From: G016756615 sp050958605
GTDB lineage: Bacteria > Pseudomonadota > Alphaproteobacteria > Rhizobiales > Rhizobiaceae
Direction of reading: 5' to 3'
DNA: 64,000 nucleotides
Assembly (NCBI RefSeq): GCF_050958605.1
Contig: NZ_JBJHDO010000004.1
Span: 1-64,000, forward strand
Shown one piece after another: positions 39,948 through 49,245 of the stretch (position 1 is its first letter; each line of letters opens with the position of its first letter). A program made the position numbers and the translations under genes. The notes beneath the pieces were generated by a model. The model made no database searches. It worked only from the letters and a program-made list of their open reading frames with translations, and was not told the DNA's origin.

Positions 39948-40702
39948 TAGATAAGCTGCAATCCCTTCATGCTGACATGGCCATTCTTGCCTATGATGAC
40001 GTGATCGTGCACGGCGATGCCGAGCGGCTTGGCGGTGTCGATGATGGTCTTGGTCATCTCGATGTCGGCGCGCGACGGCGTCGGGTCGCCTGACGGATGG
40101 TTGTGGGCGAGTATGAGAGCGCTGGCAGAAAGCTCCAACGCACGCCGCACCACCTCCCGGGGATAGACGGGCGTGTGGTCGACCGTGCCCGTTTGCTGCA
40201 CCTCGTCGGCGATCAGCGCGTTCTTTTTGTCCAGGAACAGGATCCTGAACTGTTCCCGCGGCTCGAACGCCATGGCCGCCCGGCAATAGGCGACCACCTG
40301 GCTCCAGGAGGATAGAATCTGCCGTCCCTTGATCTCGCTCCGGGCCATGCGCTGCCCGGCCGCGGCGATCAGCTTGAGGTCGAGCGCAACGGCCGGCCCG
40401 ACACCCTGGACCTCCTGCAGGAGGTGGAGCGGCGCGCCCAGCACCTCGGCGAGCGAGCCAAAGCGCGCGAGCAATGCCTTGGCGATCGGCTTCGTGTCTG
40501 CGCGCGGAATCGAGCGGAAAAGCAGCAGTTCCAAGAATTCGTAGTCGGCGAATGCATCGGGCCCGGCCACGGCGTAACGTTCGCGCAGACGCTCGCGATG
40601 ACCATGGTAGTGCGGTTTGTCGTTCGGCTTTATGAGCGGCTTCATCGGCGCCTCGCCGAGAAAGCTCTGCTGTCCGTCCGTTGCCCGCGGCTTTGTCCCC
40701 AT
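39947..40702 (-). CDS. radC: RadC-family MPN/JAMM protein
   Basis: Predicted 251-aa protein with an N-terminal helix-hairpin-helix-like region and a C-terminal MPN domain. The JAMM metal motif is AHNHPSGDPTPSRADIEMT (about 199-217), with an upstream Glu in the same domain. RadC is historically called a DNA repair protein but its activity is not established. Start at MGTKPRATDGQQ. Convergent with the third ArsR module; map lies upstream on the same strand about 165 bp away. Confidence 0.9.
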   Translation of the reverse strand: MGTKPRATDGQQSFLGEAPMKPLIKPNDKPHYHGHRERLRERYAVAGPDAFADYEFLELLLFRSIPRADTKPIAKALLARFGSLAEVLGAPLHLLQEVQGVGPAVALDLKLIAAAGQRMARSEIKGRQILSSWSQVVAYCRAAMAFEPREQFRILFLDKKNALIADEVQQTGTVDHTPVYPREVVRRALELSASALILAHNHPSGDPTPSRADIEMTKTIIDTAKPLGIAVHDHVIIGKNGHVSMKGLQLI

Positions 40703-40866
40703 CACACAGGCTCCCACCCACCGATGAATTCTAAGCAGGTTTCGCAAAAACTGTCCCGCGGTTTTCCGGCAAAACCTGCGGCAAGAAATGAGCTGGCATG
40801 ACAAGCCACCGGAGAGACCCTCGGCAGCCCGTGGACAGTTGCCTGGGATCGCCGGAAACGGTTGGC

Positions 40867-41694
40867 TTACTCCGGCAGGCCGGGTCGATCGAGATTTGCC
40901 GGCGACAAGGTGAAAATCTCGCAGCCGGTGGCGGTCACGCCGACCGTGTGTTCGTACTGTGCCGAGAGGGATCGATCGCGAGTCACCGCGGTCCACCCGT
41001 CGGAAAGCACCTTCACGTGCGGCCGGCCGAGGTTGATCATCGGTTCGATGGTGAAGATCATCCCCTCGCGCATCTCGACGCCCTCGTTCGGGCTGCCGTA
41101 GTGAAGGATGTTGGGCGCGTCGTGGAAGAGGCGGCCGACGCCATGCCCGCAGAAGTCCCGGACGACGGAGCAGCGTTCGCCTTCCGCGTAGGTCTGGATC
41201 GCCGCGCCGATTGCTCCGGTGCGGGCGCCCGGACGCACGGCGGCGATGCCGCGCATCAGGCACTCATGGGTGACTTCGAGCAGGCGCTCCGCGGCGCGTT
41301 TGATCGTACCCACCGGGTACATGCGACTGGAATCGCCGTGCCAGCCGTCGAGGATGTAGGTGACGTCGATGTTCACGATGTCGCCGTCGCGCAGCGGCTT
41401 GTCGTCGGGAATGCCGTGGCAAACAACGTGGTTGATCGAAGTGCAGGTGGATTTCGTGTAGCCGCGGTAGTTCAGCGTCGCGGGCAGGGCGCCGTGATCC
41501 ATGCCGAATTCGAAGACGAAGCGGTCGATCGCATTGGTGGTAAGGCCGGGCTTCACCATGTCGGCCAGTTCGTCGAGGCAGCGCGCGGTCAGATTGCAGG
41601 CCTTGCGCATACCCGCAAAGGCCTCTTCGTCGTAGAGCCTGATCTGACCGGTGTTTCTAAGGGGCGCCGTCTGCGCGTCGAGATAGGTGACCAT
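40867..41694 (-). CDS. map: Methionine aminopeptidase type I
   Basis: Predicted 275-aa metalloenzyme that removes N-terminal Met from nascent proteins. Dinuclear metal site residues are visible in NIDVTYILDGWHGDSSRMYPVG (Asp pair), CGHGVGRLFHDAP (His), FTIEPMI (Glu) and SAQYEHTV (Glu). Start at MVTYLDAQTAPLRNTG, the usual rhizobial form. Upstream of radC on the same strand. Confidence 0.95.
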   Translation of the reverse strand: MVTYLDAQTAPLRNTGQIRLYDEEAFAGMRKACNLTARCLDELADMVKPGLTTNAIDRFVFEFGMDHGALPATLNYRGYTKSTCTSINHVVCHGIPDDKPLRDGDIVNIDVTYILDGWHGDSSRMYPVGTIKRAAERLLEVTHECLMRGIAAVRPGARTGAIGAAIQTYAEGERCSVVRDFCGHGVGRLFHDAPNILHYGSPNEGVEMREGMIFTIEPMINLGRPHVKVLSDGWTAVTRDRSLSAQYEHTVGVTATGCEIFTLSPANLDRPGLPE

Positions 41695-42027
41695 GGATAC
41701 AGTCCGCGTTGAAGCGGCGCACCCTGTCGATCGGCCGCGCCAGCCATCATGTGACATCCAACGGCCAAAGGTTCAAGAGGGACGATGTGCAGCATGCGAT
41801 CACCGAGGCAGCGCATCCAGTATTCTGTTCGCCAGGTTCGGAGCAGATCTTGAGCAGCGAACGTTGGCTTCGAGTATCCAAAGGGCCGCTCGCTTGAACC
41901 GGCAAACTTCGGAATCGTGTCGGCGAGGCCGGGTTGGTACCGAAAGGGCGCGACCATCCTGGAAACGGATGAAAACAGGGTAGTCTCTGCGCCCTGGAAA
42001 AAAGCCGCGGAAAAAAGATGAAAAGCT
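41695..42027. other. Intergenic between map and tRNA-Glu, no gene seen
   Basis: About 330 bp. Open frames on both strands show no recognisable protein. Just downstream of tRNA-Glu (on its strand) are several T-runs (CTTTTCATCTTTTTTCC and CGGCTTTTTTCC) that may end the tRNA transcript. The rest presumably carries the map promoter. Confidence 0.4.
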
Positions 42028-42103
42028 TGGCACGCCCAACGGGAATCGAACCCGTGTTTCCGCCGTGAAAGGGCGGCGTCCTAGACCGCTAGACGATGGG
42101 CGC
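42028..42103 (-). tRNA. tRNA-Glu (UUC)
   Basis: From 42103 on the - strand: acceptor GCGCCCA, D-arm TCTAGCGGTCTAGGAC, anticodon stem CCGCC/GGCGG with loop CTTTCAC (anticodon TTC), T-arm ACGGGTTCGATTCCCGT, acceptor TGGGCGT-G and encoded CCA. 76 nt. Confidence 0.94.
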
Positions 42104-42383
42104 AAGCGAGAACGACCCGGCTTATAGTGAGCTTGTTGGGGGCCGGCAACCCGTCACGCTACGGAAATACAAACTTTTTTGCGCCTGCCCGTCATTTGCC
42201 TTTGGAGCCCGTCGGCGATTGAGCCGGGGGGGCCGAAAACAGCTGAAGCGCGACCCGGTAAGGCCCTGCGATTTCGGTAACATCGGTCATTTTGCCATGG
42301 GTCAAAGCGGATGCGAAAATTCATTCGTTCCGGGACATGCCGAAGCGACAAAAGGGCAAACCGATCTGATGGACGTTCGGAGC
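42104..42383. other. Intergenic, no gene seen
   Basis: About 280 bp between tRNA-Glu and the M15-type lipoprotein gene, both on the - strand. No domain-bearing frame. It should contain the tRNA promoter near its left end. Confidence 0.4.
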
Positions 42384-43670
42384 TCAGCCCCGCCGGCGGC
42401 AGCGCCAGTTCCAGTCGCGCTCGGGACCGACGTCGATGTGCACGGATTCGGTATGGCAATACGTGCCGACACCGCCGCGACCAGGCATGGAGCGGACGAA
42501 TTTGGCGAGCTCCCACTTGCTGACGCCCGGAACCTGAACGTCGGCAGCCGCGCAGTACATGTGCAGCGAATTCTTGGCGCCGCGGGCGCGTCGATTATGC
42601 GCCGGGCTGCGATAGCCGGAGGTCACGACGATCTGCTTGCCATAATGCTGCTCGACGGTCTTCAACACCCGCACCAGCGAAGGCTTGAGGCACGAAACAT
42701 CGACACGTTCGGTTTGCGTGAGCAGGCCGTTCGGCGCCAGGCGGGCAAGCCCCGCGGCCGAGGCCACCCGGACCGCACCATCGCCCTCATCCTCATGCAG
42801 GTCGATGTCACTGTCGTCGTCCAGCCCGGATTTACGTTTGATTTCGAACAGCCCTTCCTGACGCACGCCCGGCAGGAAATTCTCGCCGCTTCCCGTGCCG
42901 CCGCTGGCGAGCGAGGCCTTGACGAGGGGCTTGGCCGGACCGTTGGAGGCGAGCTCGATGATCGGCGTTGGCTTGCGCGGTTGCGCCGGGGCTGCCGCGG
43001 CCGCTGGCGCCGTTCCGAAGAAGGCGGACAGGAAGCCACCCTTCTTGGGTTCGATCGGGGTCGGCTTCTGCTGCGAGTCCGTGGCGGTCACGTAGACATC
43101 GCTCTTGGGCGTGGAAGCGGCGGCGCTCTTCGCCTGCGCGGTGTCCGCAGTCGCATCGGCCGCCTTCACATCGTCGGCCTTGGCTGCTGTCTGCTGCTTG
43201 GGCGCTTCGGCAGCCGCGTCCTGCGCTGGCGCCTGTGGGATTTCCGGAAACTTGCTGGCGGGATTGGATGCCGGAAGATACGCGATCTTAGGAGGGAGTT
43301 CGCGATCGCCCTCGGGAGACATGAGCGACTTGTCGACGGGAGCGGTCGTCCCCGGGGCTTGAGTTGCCGCCGTCTGGGATTGGTCCGCCGCAGCGGTTGC
43401 GTTCGCGGCGCTGCCTTCCGCGCTAACGCCAGCGTCGGCTGTGGTGCTGACGGCTTCTGCCGCTGCCTGCTCCATCACACCGGCCACGCCCGGGGCGTAG
43501 GATGGCGAAGTCATGTTGAAGGTCGTTTCGCCGTTGGTCGTGCAGGAAACCAGAAACGTGGACGCCATCGCAATCGAGACGATGCGCCAGTCCCTCGTCG
43601 CTTTTCGCGATCGCCCTGGTTTCAATGCGCTTCCCCTTCTCCGTTTCCTGCCGCTCAATGGCGGTGGCAT
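42384..43670 (-). CDS. M15-type (YcbK-like, DUF882) peptidase lipoprotein with long linker
   Basis: Predicted 428-aa envelope protein. The N-terminus has a signal with lipobox-like FLVSC near residue 43, then about 230 residues of Ala/Pro/Thr-rich linker, then a C-terminal zinc DD-peptidase-like domain: TSGYRSPAHNRRARGAKNSLHMYCAAAD with H370 and D377, and ESVHIDVG with H411. These match the HxxxxxxD...HxH-type ligand pattern of the M15_3/DUF882 group (peptidoglycan cross-link carboxypeptidases). The start is uncertain because the predicted N-terminus before the signal is long and basic; a Met at about residue 35 may be the start. Confidence 0.82.
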   Translation of the reverse strand: MPPPLSGRKRRRGSALKPGRSRKATRDWRIVSIAMASTFLVSCTTNGETTFNMTSPSYAPGVAGVMEQAAAEAVSTTADAGVSAEGSAANATAAADQSQTAATQAPGTTAPVDKSLMSPEGDRELPPKIAYLPASNPASKFPEIPQAPAQDAAAEAPKQQTAAKADDVKAADATADTAQAKSAAASTPKSDVYVTATDSQQKPTPIEPKKGGFLSAFFGTAPAAAAAPAQPRKPTPIIELASNGPAKPLVKASLASGGTGSGENFLPGVRQEGLFEIKRKSGLDDDSDIDLHEDEGDGAVRVASAAGLARLAPNGLLTQTERVDVSCLKPSLVRVLKTVEQHYGKQIVVTSGYRSPAHNRRARGAKNSLHMYCAAADVQVPGVSKWELAKFVRSMPGRGGVGTYCHTESVHIDVGPERDWNWRCRRRG

Positions 43671-44014
43671 CTCACGGCGACAACCCGCCGGCCCTGCCGA
43701 AGGAAACCATATGAGCGAATCTGCCTGTCCCCGAACTGTCCCACCATGGGGCCGAATTGTGCAGCTTCGCGAAGTCTGGCCACCATTTCGCCCGGTTTTA
43801 CCGCATGGTCAATTCAACCGACATTACAGTCTGTTACACGATCGAAGCTGGAGCGAGCCTTGATTTTGCCCGTTTAAATCAGTTTGGCGTGGCTTCGCCC
43901 GCTTCACCTGCTTGGCTTCCCATCTTGCCGTAGGTTTGTCGGAAAACCGTGGGATACTTTCGAACCTGCTGAGCGGGGGCGACGAAGCAGGTGTCGTCGA
44001 GGCGGCGGGACGGT
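43671..44014. other. Intergenic between phaC and the M15-type gene
   Basis: About 340 bp between two - strand genes. No credible gene. It presumably holds the phaC terminator and the M15-type gene promoter; I see no strong hairpin or recognisable motif. Confidence 0.4.
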
Positions 44015-45844
44015 TCAGATCCTCACCTTCACATAGGTTCCCGGCGCATCGCCCAGGGTTTTGGTCCGGGCACCGACCTTCCGTGGTTTCACCCGCCTGT
44101 TGTCTCTTGCCTCGATCCATGCCTGCCAGTGCGGCCACCAGGAGCCCGGGTTTTCCGTCGCCTTCGCGATCCAGTCCTCGAACGCGCCGACCGGCTTTCC
44201 ACCGGTCCAGTACTGGTACTTTTTCAAGGACGGTGGATTGACGACGCCGGCAATATGCCCCGACCCGGCCATCACGAATTCGACGTCCCCGCCGAAGTAG
44301 CGGCAACCGAGGAAAACGGACCGCGCCGGGGCGATGTGGTCCTCGCGTGCGGAAAGGTTGTAAACGGGAATCGCGATGTCGCCTAAGGAGACCGTGTGGC
44401 CGGCAAGCTGCATGCGCCCCTCCGACAGATTGTTCTCCAGATAGCAGTTGCGCAGGTAGAAGGAATGGTTGGCTGCGGCCATGCGCGTCGAGTCGGCGTT
44501 CCAATAGAGCAGGTCGAACGGCATCGGCTCCTTGCCGCGCAGGTAGTTGTTGACGACATAGGGCCAAATCAGGTCACCGGACCGCAGCATGTTGAAAGCG
44601 GTCGCCATCTTGGTGCCCTCGAGATAGCCGCGCTCGTTCATCGCGCGTTCGAGTGCGGCAACCTGGTCTTCGTCGACGAACACTTTGAGGTCGCCGGCGT
44701 GGGTGAAATCGACCTGCGTGGTGAAAAAGGTCACCGACTTGATGCGATCGTCGCCTTCCCTGGCCATCAGGGCGAGGGCGCCGGCGAGCAGCGTGCCGCC
44801 GACGCAATAGCCGATCGCGTTGACTTCGCGTTCGCCCGTGGCGCGCTCAACGGTGTCCAGGCCGTATTCGATGCCTTCGCGGATATAAGCCTCCCAGCCC
44901 TTGGCGCCGTGGCGCTCGTCAGGGTTGATCCACGAGATCACGAAGACGGTGTGGCCCTGTTCGATGGCCCAGCGAATGAAGGACTTTTCCGGATTGAGAT
45001 CGAGAATGTAGAACTTGTTGATCCAGGGCGGGCAGATCAGAAGCGGACGCTTGAGCACCGTCTCAGTCGTCGGCTCGTACTGGATGATTTCCGCCACGTC
45101 GCTCCTGCCGACCACCTTGCCTGGCGATACCGCAATGTTGCGGCCGATCTCGAATTTCGAATAGTCGGCCTGTCTTAGCTTGAGGTCGCCCTTGCCCGCC
45201 GCGATGTCCTCCGCCAGCATATGCATGCCGCGCACAAGGTTCTCACCGCTGTTTGCCACGGTCTCGCGGAAGAGCTCGGGATTGGTCAGGACAAAGTTCG
45301 AGGGCGAGAGAGCCTGGCTGATCTGCTTGACGTAGAAACTGGCTTTGTGGCGCGTATGCTCGTCGAGCCCATCTGCATGCTCGGCCAGATCCGCGGCCCA
45401 GCGGCTCGTCACCAGATAGGCCTGCTTGAGGAAGCCGAAGAAGGCGTTGCGTCCCCATTCGGGATCCTGGAAGCGCTTGTCGCCGCGATCCGCCTTCTCG
45501 GCATCCTCGATCTCGGGTTCGGCGATTCGCCGGATCGAATTCGCCCAGACATTCATGTAACCGGAGAAAAGCCGGGTCTGGGCATCAAGCGCGCGGGTAG
45601 GATCGGCAAGCCAATATTCGGTGAGCTTGGAGAAGGTTTTGACCATGTCGGCCACCGGCTCGGCGACGCTGTCGCGAACTTCGCCCTTTTCGCGCGGTTT
45701 TGCCCAAGCGGCAGCGGCTTTGCCGGCTTCCTCCACCATTCGCGCCAGATTGAGCGCGAAGCGTTCGGGGTCTTTCACGAGGTACTGTTCCACCTGCGAC
45801 TCGGCCCCGGCATTGGCCTTGCCCGAATCGTCTGATTTCGACAT
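44015..45844 (-). CDS. phaC: Class I poly(3-hydroxyalkanoate) synthase
   Basis: Predicted 609-aa enzyme polymerising (R)-3-hydroxyacyl-CoA (mainly 3HB-CoA) into PHA granules. The lipase-like box GYCVGG has the nucleophile C347; the triad is completed by D502 in SAREDHIAP and H530 in GSGHIAG. N-terminal PhaC_N domain about 100-270 (SPSNFVLTNPELFRETV), length as in class I synthases. No phaR, phasin or phaAB adjacent, so the PHA genes are dispersed as usual in rhizobia. Divergent from the small lipoprotein at 45942. Confidence 0.95.
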   Translation of the reverse strand: MSKSDDSGKANAGAESQVEQYLVKDPERFALNLARMVEEAGKAAAAWAKPREKGEVRDSVAEPVADMVKTFSKLTEYWLADPTRALDAQTRLFSGYMNVWANSIRRIAEPEIEDAEKADRGDKRFQDPEWGRNAFFGFLKQAYLVTSRWAADLAEHADGLDEHTRHKASFYVKQISQALSPSNFVLTNPELFRETVANSGENLVRGMHMLAEDIAAGKGDLKLRQADYSKFEIGRNIAVSPGKVVGRSDVAEIIQYEPTTETVLKRPLLICPPWINKFYILDLNPEKSFIRWAIEQGHTVFVISWINPDERHGAKGWEAYIREGIEYGLDTVERATGEREVNAIGYCVGGTLLAGALALMAREGDDRIKSVTFFTTQVDFTHAGDLKVFVDEDQVAALERAMNERGYLEGTKMATAFNMLRSGDLIWPYVVNNYLRGKEPMPFDLLYWNADSTRMAAANHSFYLRNCYLENNLSEGRMQLAGHTVSLGDIAIPVYNLSAREDHIAPARSVFLGCRYFGGDVEFVMAGSGHIAGVVNPPSLKKYQYWTGGKPVGAFEDWIAKATENPGSWWPHWQAWIEARDNRRVKPRKVGARTKTLGDAPGTYVKVRI

Positions 45845-45941
45845 GGCGAGAACTATCCTCCCGAGCGCTTTCTTGACATCCTATCATGGGACCGCGATGA
45901 GGGTCCAACCGCAACCTCTACCGCCCGTTGGGGGAAAAACC

Positions 45942-46313
45942 ATGACCGACCGTGTGGATCTTCGTTCCGGCGTTCGCCCAGCGTTTCTCCTTGCCGTTAT
46001 CGTCGCGGTGGTTCCCACCCTGACCGCGTGCATGGGCTCGAGGCCTTCGCCGTCCCCCCATGTCGTTGGCGGCGAGATGCAGGGGGTGGGGCGCAACACC
46101 GGCACCTTCCCGAACCTTAACGTGCCGCCGCAGGTCGCGGCCGAGCAACTGACGCCGGAGCAGAAGCAGGCGAAGCTCGGCCGGTTGGACGCCGAGAAGC
46201 GCAATCAGGCAGCGGGGGCCGCCAATGCGCGACCGACCGTCGATGCTGCGCAACTGAAGAAGCTCGGCGAGACGCATGCGCAGGATGCACTAAAGTCGAT
46301 CGAGGGGAATTAG
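45942..46313 (+). CDS. Small lipoprotein of unknown function
   Basis: Predicted 123-aa lipoprotein: signal VRPAFLLAVIVAVVPTLTAC with Cys about 28, then GGEMQGVGRNTGTFPNLNVPPQVAAEQLT and a charged helical C-terminus. The TGTFPNLN stretch recurs in a rhizobial family of short lipoproteins without assigned role. TTGGGGGAAAAACC precedes the ATG. Divergent from phaC. Confidence 0.75.
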   Translation: MTDRVDLRSGVRPAFLLAVIVAVVPTLTACMGSRPSPSPHVVGGEMQGVGRNTGTFPNLNVPPQVAAEQLTPEQKQAKLGRLDAEKRNQAAGAANARPTVDAAQLKKLGETHAQDALKSIEGN

Positions 46314-46513
46314 CGCGCGCTGCAGGCGCTCCGGCGCGCCTCGGTCTCAGGGCACGGCGCATGGGCGTCAATCGGTGGCTGAAACGGGGCGCCCGGGTCG
46401 CGGCCAAGCTCGCCGGTTCCGCCTTCGAATAATCTGCCAGCGTATCGACCCCTGTCACAATTGGGTGTATATCGCGCCGGCGCATTTTCCTCCCGATCGC
46501 TGGAACCACTGAA

Positions 46514-47731
46514 ATGGAAGAGTTTCACAAAGTCCGCAGGCTTCCGCCCTATGTCTTCGAACAGGTCAACCGCCTGAAGGCAAGCGCGCGTTCGCGAGGC
46601 GCCGACATCATCGATCTCGGCATGGGCAATCCGGACCTGCCGACGCCGAAGGCGATCGTCGACAAGCTGTGCGAAGTCGTCCGGGACCCGCGCACCCATC
46701 GTTATTCCTCGTCGCGCGGCATACCCGGCCTGCGGCGCGCTCAGGCGAATTACTACGCCCGCCGTTTCGGCGTGAAACTCGACCCCGACACCCAGGTGGT
46801 CGCCACGCTCGGCTCCAAGGAAGGTTTCGCCAACATGGCGCAGGCCATCACCGCGCCGGGCGATGTCGTTCTATGCCCCAATCCGACCTATCCGATCCAC
46901 GCCTTCGGCTTCATCATGTCGGGCGGCGTCATCCGCTCGCTCCAGGTCGAACCCAATGATGGATTCATTCCGGCTCTTGAGCGCGGCGTCCGCCATTCCA
47001 TTCCCAAGCCTCTGGCACTGATCCTCAACTACCCCTCGAATCCGACGGCGCTGGTCGCTTCGCTCGATTTCTACAAGGACGTGGTCGCGTTCGCGAAGAA
47101 GAACGAGATCATCATCCTCTCCGACCTCGCTTATTCCGAGATCTATTTCGATGGCGCTCCCCCTCCGTCGGTGTTGCAGGTGCCAGGAGCAATGGACGTC
47201 ACCGTCGAGTTCACCTCGATGTCGAAAACCTTCTCCATGCCGGGCTGGCGCATGGGCTTTGCCGTCGGCAACGAACGGCTGATCGCGGCGCTGACCCGGG
47301 TGAAATCCTACCTCGACTACGGCGCCTTCACGCCGATCCAGGTGGCTGCGACAGCGGCGCTCAACGGCGACGGAAACGATATTGCCGAGGTGCGCGAGGT
47401 CTATCATCGCCGCCGCGACGTGATGGTCGACTCGTTCGGACGCGCCGGCTGGACCATTCCGGCGCCGGCGGCTTCGATGTTCGCGTGGGCGCCGATCCCG
47501 GAACCGTTCCGTCATCTCGGCTCGCTGGAGTTCTCCAAGCTGCTCATCGAGCAGGCGGACGTGGCCGTCGCGCCAGGTGTCGGCTTCGGCGAGCATGGCG
47601 ACGAATATGTTCGTATCGCGCTAGTCGAGAACGAGCACCGCATCCGGCAGGCAGCCCGCAATATCAAACGCTTCCTGTCATCGGCCGAACGGCCTTCCGA
47701 CAACGTGGTGTCGCTCGCCGCAAGGCGCTGA
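46514..47731 (+). CDS. PLP-dependent class I/II aminotransferase (AlaC/LL-DAP-like)
   Basis: Predicted 405-aa aminotransferase. The PLP lysine is K238 in SMSKTFSMPGWRMGF; LNYPSNPTA (about 176-184) and SDLAYSEIYFDG (about 204-215) are the Asn and Asp/Tyr cofactor contacts. Family resemblance is to AlaC/YfdZ and LL-diaminopimelate aminotransferase-type enzymes; glutamate-pyruvate transamination is the most likely activity. It is immediately upstream of hom, a conserved rhizobial pairing, which suggests a link with the aspartate pathway, but substrate is not proven. Confidence 0.88.
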   Translation: MEEFHKVRRLPPYVFEQVNRLKASARSRGADIIDLGMGNPDLPTPKAIVDKLCEVVRDPRTHRYSSSRGIPGLRRAQANYYARRFGVKLDPDTQVVATLGSKEGFANMAQAITAPGDVVLCPNPTYPIHAFGFIMSGGVIRSLQVEPNDGFIPALERGVRHSIPKPLALILNYPSNPTALVASLDFYKDVVAFAKKNEIIILSDLAYSEIYFDGAPPPSVLQVPGAMDVTVEFTSMSKTFSMPGWRMGFAVGNERLIAALTRVKSYLDYGAFTPIQVAATAALNGDGNDIAEVREVYHRRRDVMVDSFGRAGWTIPAPAASMFAWAPIPEPFRHLGSLEFSKLLIEQADVAVAPGVGFGEHGDEYVRIALVENEHRIRQAARNIKRFLSSAERPSDNVVSLAARR

Positions 47732-47779
47732 ACGCGCCGGCCACGTTTTCAATTGAACGATCGAGGGGACCTCACGGCC

Positions 47780-49093
47780 ATGGCCGAAGCTTTGCGTGTT
47801 GGAATTGCCGGTCTCGGCACCGTCGGGGCCTCGGTCGTGCGCGTGCTCTCCGAAAAGTCTGCCGAACTAACGCGGCAGTGCGGGCGCGAACTGGTAGTGA
47901 CCGCGGTTTCGGCGCGCGACAGGGCGCGTGATCGCGGCGTCGATATTTCGCGATCAAGGTGGTTCGACGACCCGATCGAACTGGCGGGAAGCGCGGATAT
48001 CGATGTCTTCGTCGAGTTGCTGGGCGGCGAGGACGGTGCGGCTCACGAGTCTGTCAAGGCAGCGCTGGAAGCCGGTCGCCACGTGGTCACGGCCAACAAG
48101 GCGCTGCTCGCCAAGCATGGCGTGGCGCTTGCCGAGATCGCTGAGGAGAAAGGCGTGCTGCTGAACTACGAGGCGGCGGTCGCCGGCGGCATTCCAGTCA
48201 TCAAGACCATGCGCGAGGCAATGGCCGGCAACTCGGTGACGCGCGTGTTCGGCATCCTCAACGGCACCTGCAACTACATACTGACCCGCATGGAGGCCGA
48301 GGGCCTTTCCTTCGACGCCTGTCTAAGGGAAGCCCAACGCCTGGGTTACGCGGAAGCCGACCCGACCTTCGACATCGAGGGGCACGATACAGCGCACAAG
48401 TTGTCGATCCTCACCAGCCTTGCGTTCGGCAACCGCATCGCCGCCGACAGCATCTACATGGAAGGCATCTCCAACATCAGCCAGGCCGATATCCGGGCGG
48501 CCGGGGAGCTCGGCTATCGCATCAAGCTGCTGGGTGTCGCCCAGAAGACGGAGAGCGGCATCGAGCAGCGTGTCCATCCGACCATGGTGCCGACATCTTC
48601 CGTCATTGCCCAGGTGCATGGTGTCACCAACGCGGTCGCGATCGAAACCGACATTCTCGGCGAATTGCTGCTTTCGGGCCCCGGCGCGGGCGGCAACGCC
48701 ACGGCCTCGGCGGTCGTGGGCGACATTGCCGACATCGCCAAGAGCCGCCCCGGCTTCCAGCATGCGCCAGTCTTTGGCCGCCCGGCGCGCGAGCTCAGGC
48801 CTTACAAGAAAGCGCAGATGCGCTCCCATGCCGGCGGTTATTTCATCCGCCTCACGGTGCATGATCGAATCGGCGTGTTCGCGGCTATCGCCAGGCGCAT
48901 GGCAGACAACGAGATCTCGCTGGAATCGATCGTGCAGCACGCGGCCGGTCCGGACGCCGCCGATCAGAAGACCGTCATTCTCGTCACCCACGAGACCACG
49001 GAAGCGGCGGTGCGCAAGGCCGTGGAGGGGGTTACCCAGGATGGCCATCTCTCCGACAAGCCCCAGGTCATTCGTATCGAACGGGCCGAATAG
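47780..49093 (+). CDS. hom: Homoserine dehydrogenase
   Basis: Predicted 437-aa NAD(P)H enzyme converting aspartate semialdehyde to homoserine for Thr/Met/Ile synthesis. NAD(P) fold VGIAGLGTVGASVVRVL (about 7-23), catalytic region ANKALLAKHGVALAE and EAAVAGGIPVIKTMRE, and GILNGTCNYILTRME (about 165-179) are diagnostic. The C-terminal 80 residues form an ACT domain (RLTVHDRIGVFAAIARRMADNEISLESI), implying allosteric threonine control. ATG 47780 follows GAGGGGA; a TTG nine codons earlier is less likely. Confidence 0.95.
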   Translation: MAEALRVGIAGLGTVGASVVRVLSEKSAELTRQCGRELVVTAVSARDRARDRGVDISRSRWFDDPIELAGSADIDVFVELLGGEDGAAHESVKAALEAGRHVVTANKALLAKHGVALAEIAEEKGVLLNYEAAVAGGIPVIKTMREAMAGNSVTRVFGILNGTCNYILTRMEAEGLSFDACLREAQRLGYAEADPTFDIEGHDTAHKLSILTSLAFGNRIAADSIYMEGISNISQADIRAAGELGYRIKLLGVAQKTESGIEQRVHPTMVPTSSVIAQVHGVTNAVAIETDILGELLLSGPGAGGNATASAVVGDIADIAKSRPGFQHAPVFGRPARELRPYKKAQMRSHAGGYFIRLTVHDRIGVFAAIARRMADNEISLESIVQHAAGPDAADQKTVILVTHETTEAAVRKAVEGVTQDGHLSDKPQVIRIERAE

Positions 49094-49129
49094 CCCGCCG
49101 AGAAACTTCAATCGATTGATATGGTTATG

Positions 49130-49157
49130 AGGCCTTCCAAAGCCATTGGAAGGTCTT
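49130..49157 (+). terminator. Hairpin between hom and glpX
   Basis: AGGCCTTCCAA, loop AGCCA, TTGGAAGGTCTT: 11-bp stem with one G-U pair, followed by GCTGTTGTC. Weak tail; may attenuate rather than fully stop read-through into glpX. Confidence 0.5.
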
Positions 49158-49245
49158 GCTGTTGTCATTTCGCTTTGACAAAAGGAAGGACCACCACGGT
49201 GCTTTTGCGCCGTCGATGACGAGAGACACTCAGCAGGAACCGAAT

